Position numbers and translations under genes: made by a program. This document shows positions 5,211 to 6,509 of a DNA stretch of 6,509 nt, piece by piece (the first letter of the stretch is position 1; the number at the start of each line of letters is the position of its first letter). This stretch comes from Alphaproteobacteria bacterium (GTDB lineage Bacteria; Pseudomonadota; Alphaproteobacteria; UBA6615): assembly GCA_017643325.1 (NCBI GenBank), contig JAEPNS010000199.1, positions 1-6,509 on the forward strand. Reading direction: 5' to 3'. Below the pieces are notes generated by a model. It made no database searches. It was not told the origin of the DNA and worked only from the letters and a program-made list of their open reading frames with translations.

Positions 5211-5801
5211 ATGTCCGCCAAGCGAGAAATAACCCGCGACGACATTCTCGACATCGAAGAGTACGCCCGCACCCGCAAGGAGCGTCGTGCCGAGGTGGTC
5301 GCGCGCAAGAAGCATCGCCGCGTCGATATCGGCCCCCACGCGACCGCCTACTTCGAATCCTATGAGACTATGTGGCACCAGGTCCACGAGATGCTTTTCA
5401 TCGAACGCGGTGGCGAGGAGCAGATCCCTGACGAGCTGGCAGCCTACAATCCGCTGATCCCGAACGGGCGCGAGCTCGTGGCGACGGTGATGTTCGAGAT
5501 CGACGACCCTGTGCGCCGCAAGATGGTGCTCGCCAAGCTCGGCGGGGTCGAGGAAACCGCTTTCCTGAAATTCGCCGGGGAGACTGTGACCGGGGTCCCC
5601 GAAGCCGACGTGGACCGCACCACCGCCGACGGCAAGGCGAGTTCGGTGCAGTTCATCCACTTTCCGTTCACCGATGATCAGGTCGAGAAGTTCCGGGCGT
5701 CGGGTACCGAAGTCACGCTCGGGTTCACGCACGCCGACTATGCCCATATGACCGTGCTGCACGACGCGACCCGCGCAGAGCTTTCCGGCGATTTCGACTG
5801 A
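5211..5801 (+). CDS. DUF3501 family protein
   Basis: I recognise this 196-residue protein as DUF3501, a family with no established function. Matching features are the N-terminal ITRDDILDIEEYARTRKERR helix, KKHRRVDIGPHATAYFE, the helix with METMWHQ-like and HEMLFIER sequence (about residues 52-66), and DELAAYNPLIPNG (about 74-86). A later segment, about residues 146-157, reads SSVQFIHFPFTD. It has no cysteine, no signal peptide and no membrane helix, so it is probably cytosolic and does not itself hold an iron-sulfur cluster; His43, His56 and His59 could bind metal but this is conjecture. The ATG at 5211 lies 31 bases after the upstream stop with GGAG about 9 bases before it, so the two genes are almost certainly co-transcribed. 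Constant company with the rubrerythrin and Hdr-like genes suggests a partner or assembly role for that iron-sulfur protein. Confidence 0.88.
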   Translation: MSAKREITRDDILDIEEYARTRKERRAEVVARKKHRRVDIGPHATAYFESYETMWHQVHEMLFIERGGEEQIPDELAAYNPLIPNGRELVATVMFEIDDPVRRKMVLAKLGGVEETAFLKFAGETVTGVPEADVDRTTADGKASSVQFIHFPFTDDQVEKFRASGTEVTLGFTHADYAHMTVLHDATRAELSGDFD

Positions 5802-5815
5802 CTTTATCGATTTTT

Positions 5816-5835
5816 CAAAGCGCTGGCCCGCTTTG
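5816..5835. terminator. Hairpin between convergent genes, possible weak terminator
   Basis: CAAAGCG and CGCTTTG form a perfect 7-base-pair stem around CTGGCC, 14 bases after the DUF3501 stop. Read on the plus strand it is preceded by TTTTT and followed only by TTGG, so it is not a classical intrinsic terminator in either direction. Its position at the meeting point of two convergent genes is what suggests the role. Confidence 0.4.
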
Positions 5836-5862
5836 TTGGCGCGCCGGTGTTGCTGTGAATCG

Positions 5863-5871
5863 TGTGGATAA
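5863..5871 (-). promoter_or_regulatory. Single consensus DnaA box in convergent intergenic gap
   Basis: TGTGGATAA on the plus strand is the exact complement of the E. coli DnaA-box consensus TTATCCACA. It is isolated: I see no second clear box, no AT-rich unwinding region and no dnaA, dnaN or parAB gene nearby. It is therefore not a replication origin. It could be a DnaA-binding site or a chance match. Confidence 0.35.
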
Positions 5872-5897
5872 ATCCTTAGGGCGCTGAAATCGCCGCG

Positions 5898-6434
5898 CTA
5901 TCGGACAACGACCTCGCCGTCGTGCAGGCCCCAGAGTGCAGCCCGTGGAATCCAGCCTTCGACCCCGTGGCTCTCGATCGCGACGGCACACCATTCCGCC
6001 TCACAGAATTCCAGCTTGACCTGGACACCTTCCTCCACGAAAGCCGCGATCGGCGCGCGGTCTTCCGGTCGCGACAACACCCGCGCACGCGCCACCGCAA
6101 CCGTGGCCGTGCGATTGCCCGAAAGCATCGACTTGTGCACCCAGCCGACCGTTTCGTCCGGGGCCCGGATCTTGCGCCAGTTCTCGAATTCCTCGACCAC
6201 TTCCACCGGCAGGTCCTTGCGCTGCAACACCCAGTCGATGGGATAGCGAGCCCCAGGTCCCGTGCGCAGGTTGGCCTCTCCGGCCCGCACGCTGACCCAG
6301 CGCGGGATCGGCAGGCCCGAGGGATTCTGCTGGCGTGTCTGGGCGCCCTCGCCGTCCTGCGCGGCGGCGGGTGTTGCGGCCAGAGAGGCGGCAAGCAGCG
6401 CCAGTGCCGGAATGATCGCGCGCATCGGAGACAT
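5898..6434 (-). CDS. Exported SH3-domain protein (two bacterial SH3b repeats)
   Basis: This 178-residue protein starts with a signal peptide: a short Arg-containing n-region, the hydrophobic IIPALALLAASLAA, and a likely cut after Ala25 (PAAA-Q). The mature protein should therefore be periplasmic. A Gln/Gly-rich linker leads to the first SH3b domain at about residues 47-106, with the classic ANLRTGPGARYP start and a GWVHKSML end. A second, more divergent copy lies at about 112-170 and ends in GWIPRAALWG. Cys144 and Cys149 may form a disulfide. Bacterial SH3 domains often bind peptidoglycan or act as protein-binding modules; no catalytic domain is attached, so the role is unknown. The ATG at 6434 has AGAGG 6 bases upstream, better than the alternative ATG at 6425. 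It is convergent with the DUF3501 gene and appears unrelated to it. The 75 bases upstream, to the right edge, hold a CGGTGCACCG palindrome (6455-6464) but no convincing promoter. Confidence 0.88.
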   Translation of the reverse strand: MSPMRAIIPALALLAASLAATPAAAQDGEGAQTRQQNPSGLPIPRWVSVRAGEANLRTGPGARYPIDWVLQRKDLPVEVVEEFENWRKIRAPDETVGWVHKSMLSGNRTATVAVARARVLSRPEDRAPIAAFVEEGVQVKLEFCEAEWCAVAIESHGVEGWIPRAALWGLHDGEVVVR

Positions 6435-6509
6435 GCTTCGCCTCTATCGAACGACGGTGCACCGGTCAAGGCCGTGCGCGCGTGCCGGACCCTTGCGTGC
6501 ACACAGCCT

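Noticed and set aside
4265..5308. A 347-codon minus-strand open frame opposite the Hdr-like gene
   Set aside because: It has Arg/Gly-rich low-complexity composition, no family resemblance, and overlaps conserved iron-sulfur motifs on the other strand.
5816..5871. Replication origin in the convergent gap
   Set aside because: There is only one DnaA box, no AT-rich unwinding region and no origin-associated genes.
6441..6469. TTGACC with TAGAGG 17 bases downstream, as a promoter for the SH3 protein
   Set aside because: The -10 match is poor, and it would coincide with the ribosome binding site and leave no leader.

Overview
The window looks like ordinary chromosomal DNA from a GC-rich alphaproteobacterium. 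The reasons are the high GC at codon third positions, a divergent pair of irr (an alphaproteobacterial Fur-family iron regulator) and a fabA-fabB-fabI operon, and protein sequences that closely resemble alphaproteobacterial versions. I cannot name a genus from the sequence alone. I see no insertion sequence, phage gene, CRISPR array, tRNA or rRNA.

Layout. Positions 1-2323 on the minus strand hold a compact fatty-acid operon read fabA, fabB, fabI. There are 9 bases between fabA and fabB, and an ATGA overlap between fabB and fabI; fabI runs off the left edge. FabA makes and isomerises the unsaturated C10 intermediate, FabB elongates it, and FabI reduces the enoyl-ACP at the end of each cycle. 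A 279-base intergenic region (2324-2602) separates this operon from irr on the plus strand. It contains a perfect 9-9-9 inverted repeat and, nearer irr, an AT-rich stretch with a second small dyad and a possible irr promoter.

Positions 2603-5801 on the plus strand hold irr and a three-gene set: a rubrerythrin without a rubredoxin domain, a heterodisulfide-reductase/GlcF-like iron-sulfur protein with two 4Fe-4S motifs and cysteine-rich C-terminal domains, and a DUF3501 protein. The rubrerythrin has its own well-formed sigma70-type promoter. An 8-7-8 perfect dyad directly touches its -35 box and resembles the Irr binding element (ICE). Two GC-rich hairpins lie between the rubrerythrin and the iron-sulfur protein, so the rubrerythrin may be made in excess over the two downstream proteins.

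Positions 5898-6434 on the minus strand encode an exported protein with two bacterial SH3 domains. It converges on the DUF3501 gene across a 96-base gap holding a weak hairpin and one perfect DnaA-box 9-mer.

The part most worth study is the irr-linked rubrerythrin / iron-sulfur protein / DUF3501 module. Its likely theme is iron-responsive peroxide or redox defence, but the joint reaction is not known to me. The fatty-acid genes and the SH3 protein are routine.
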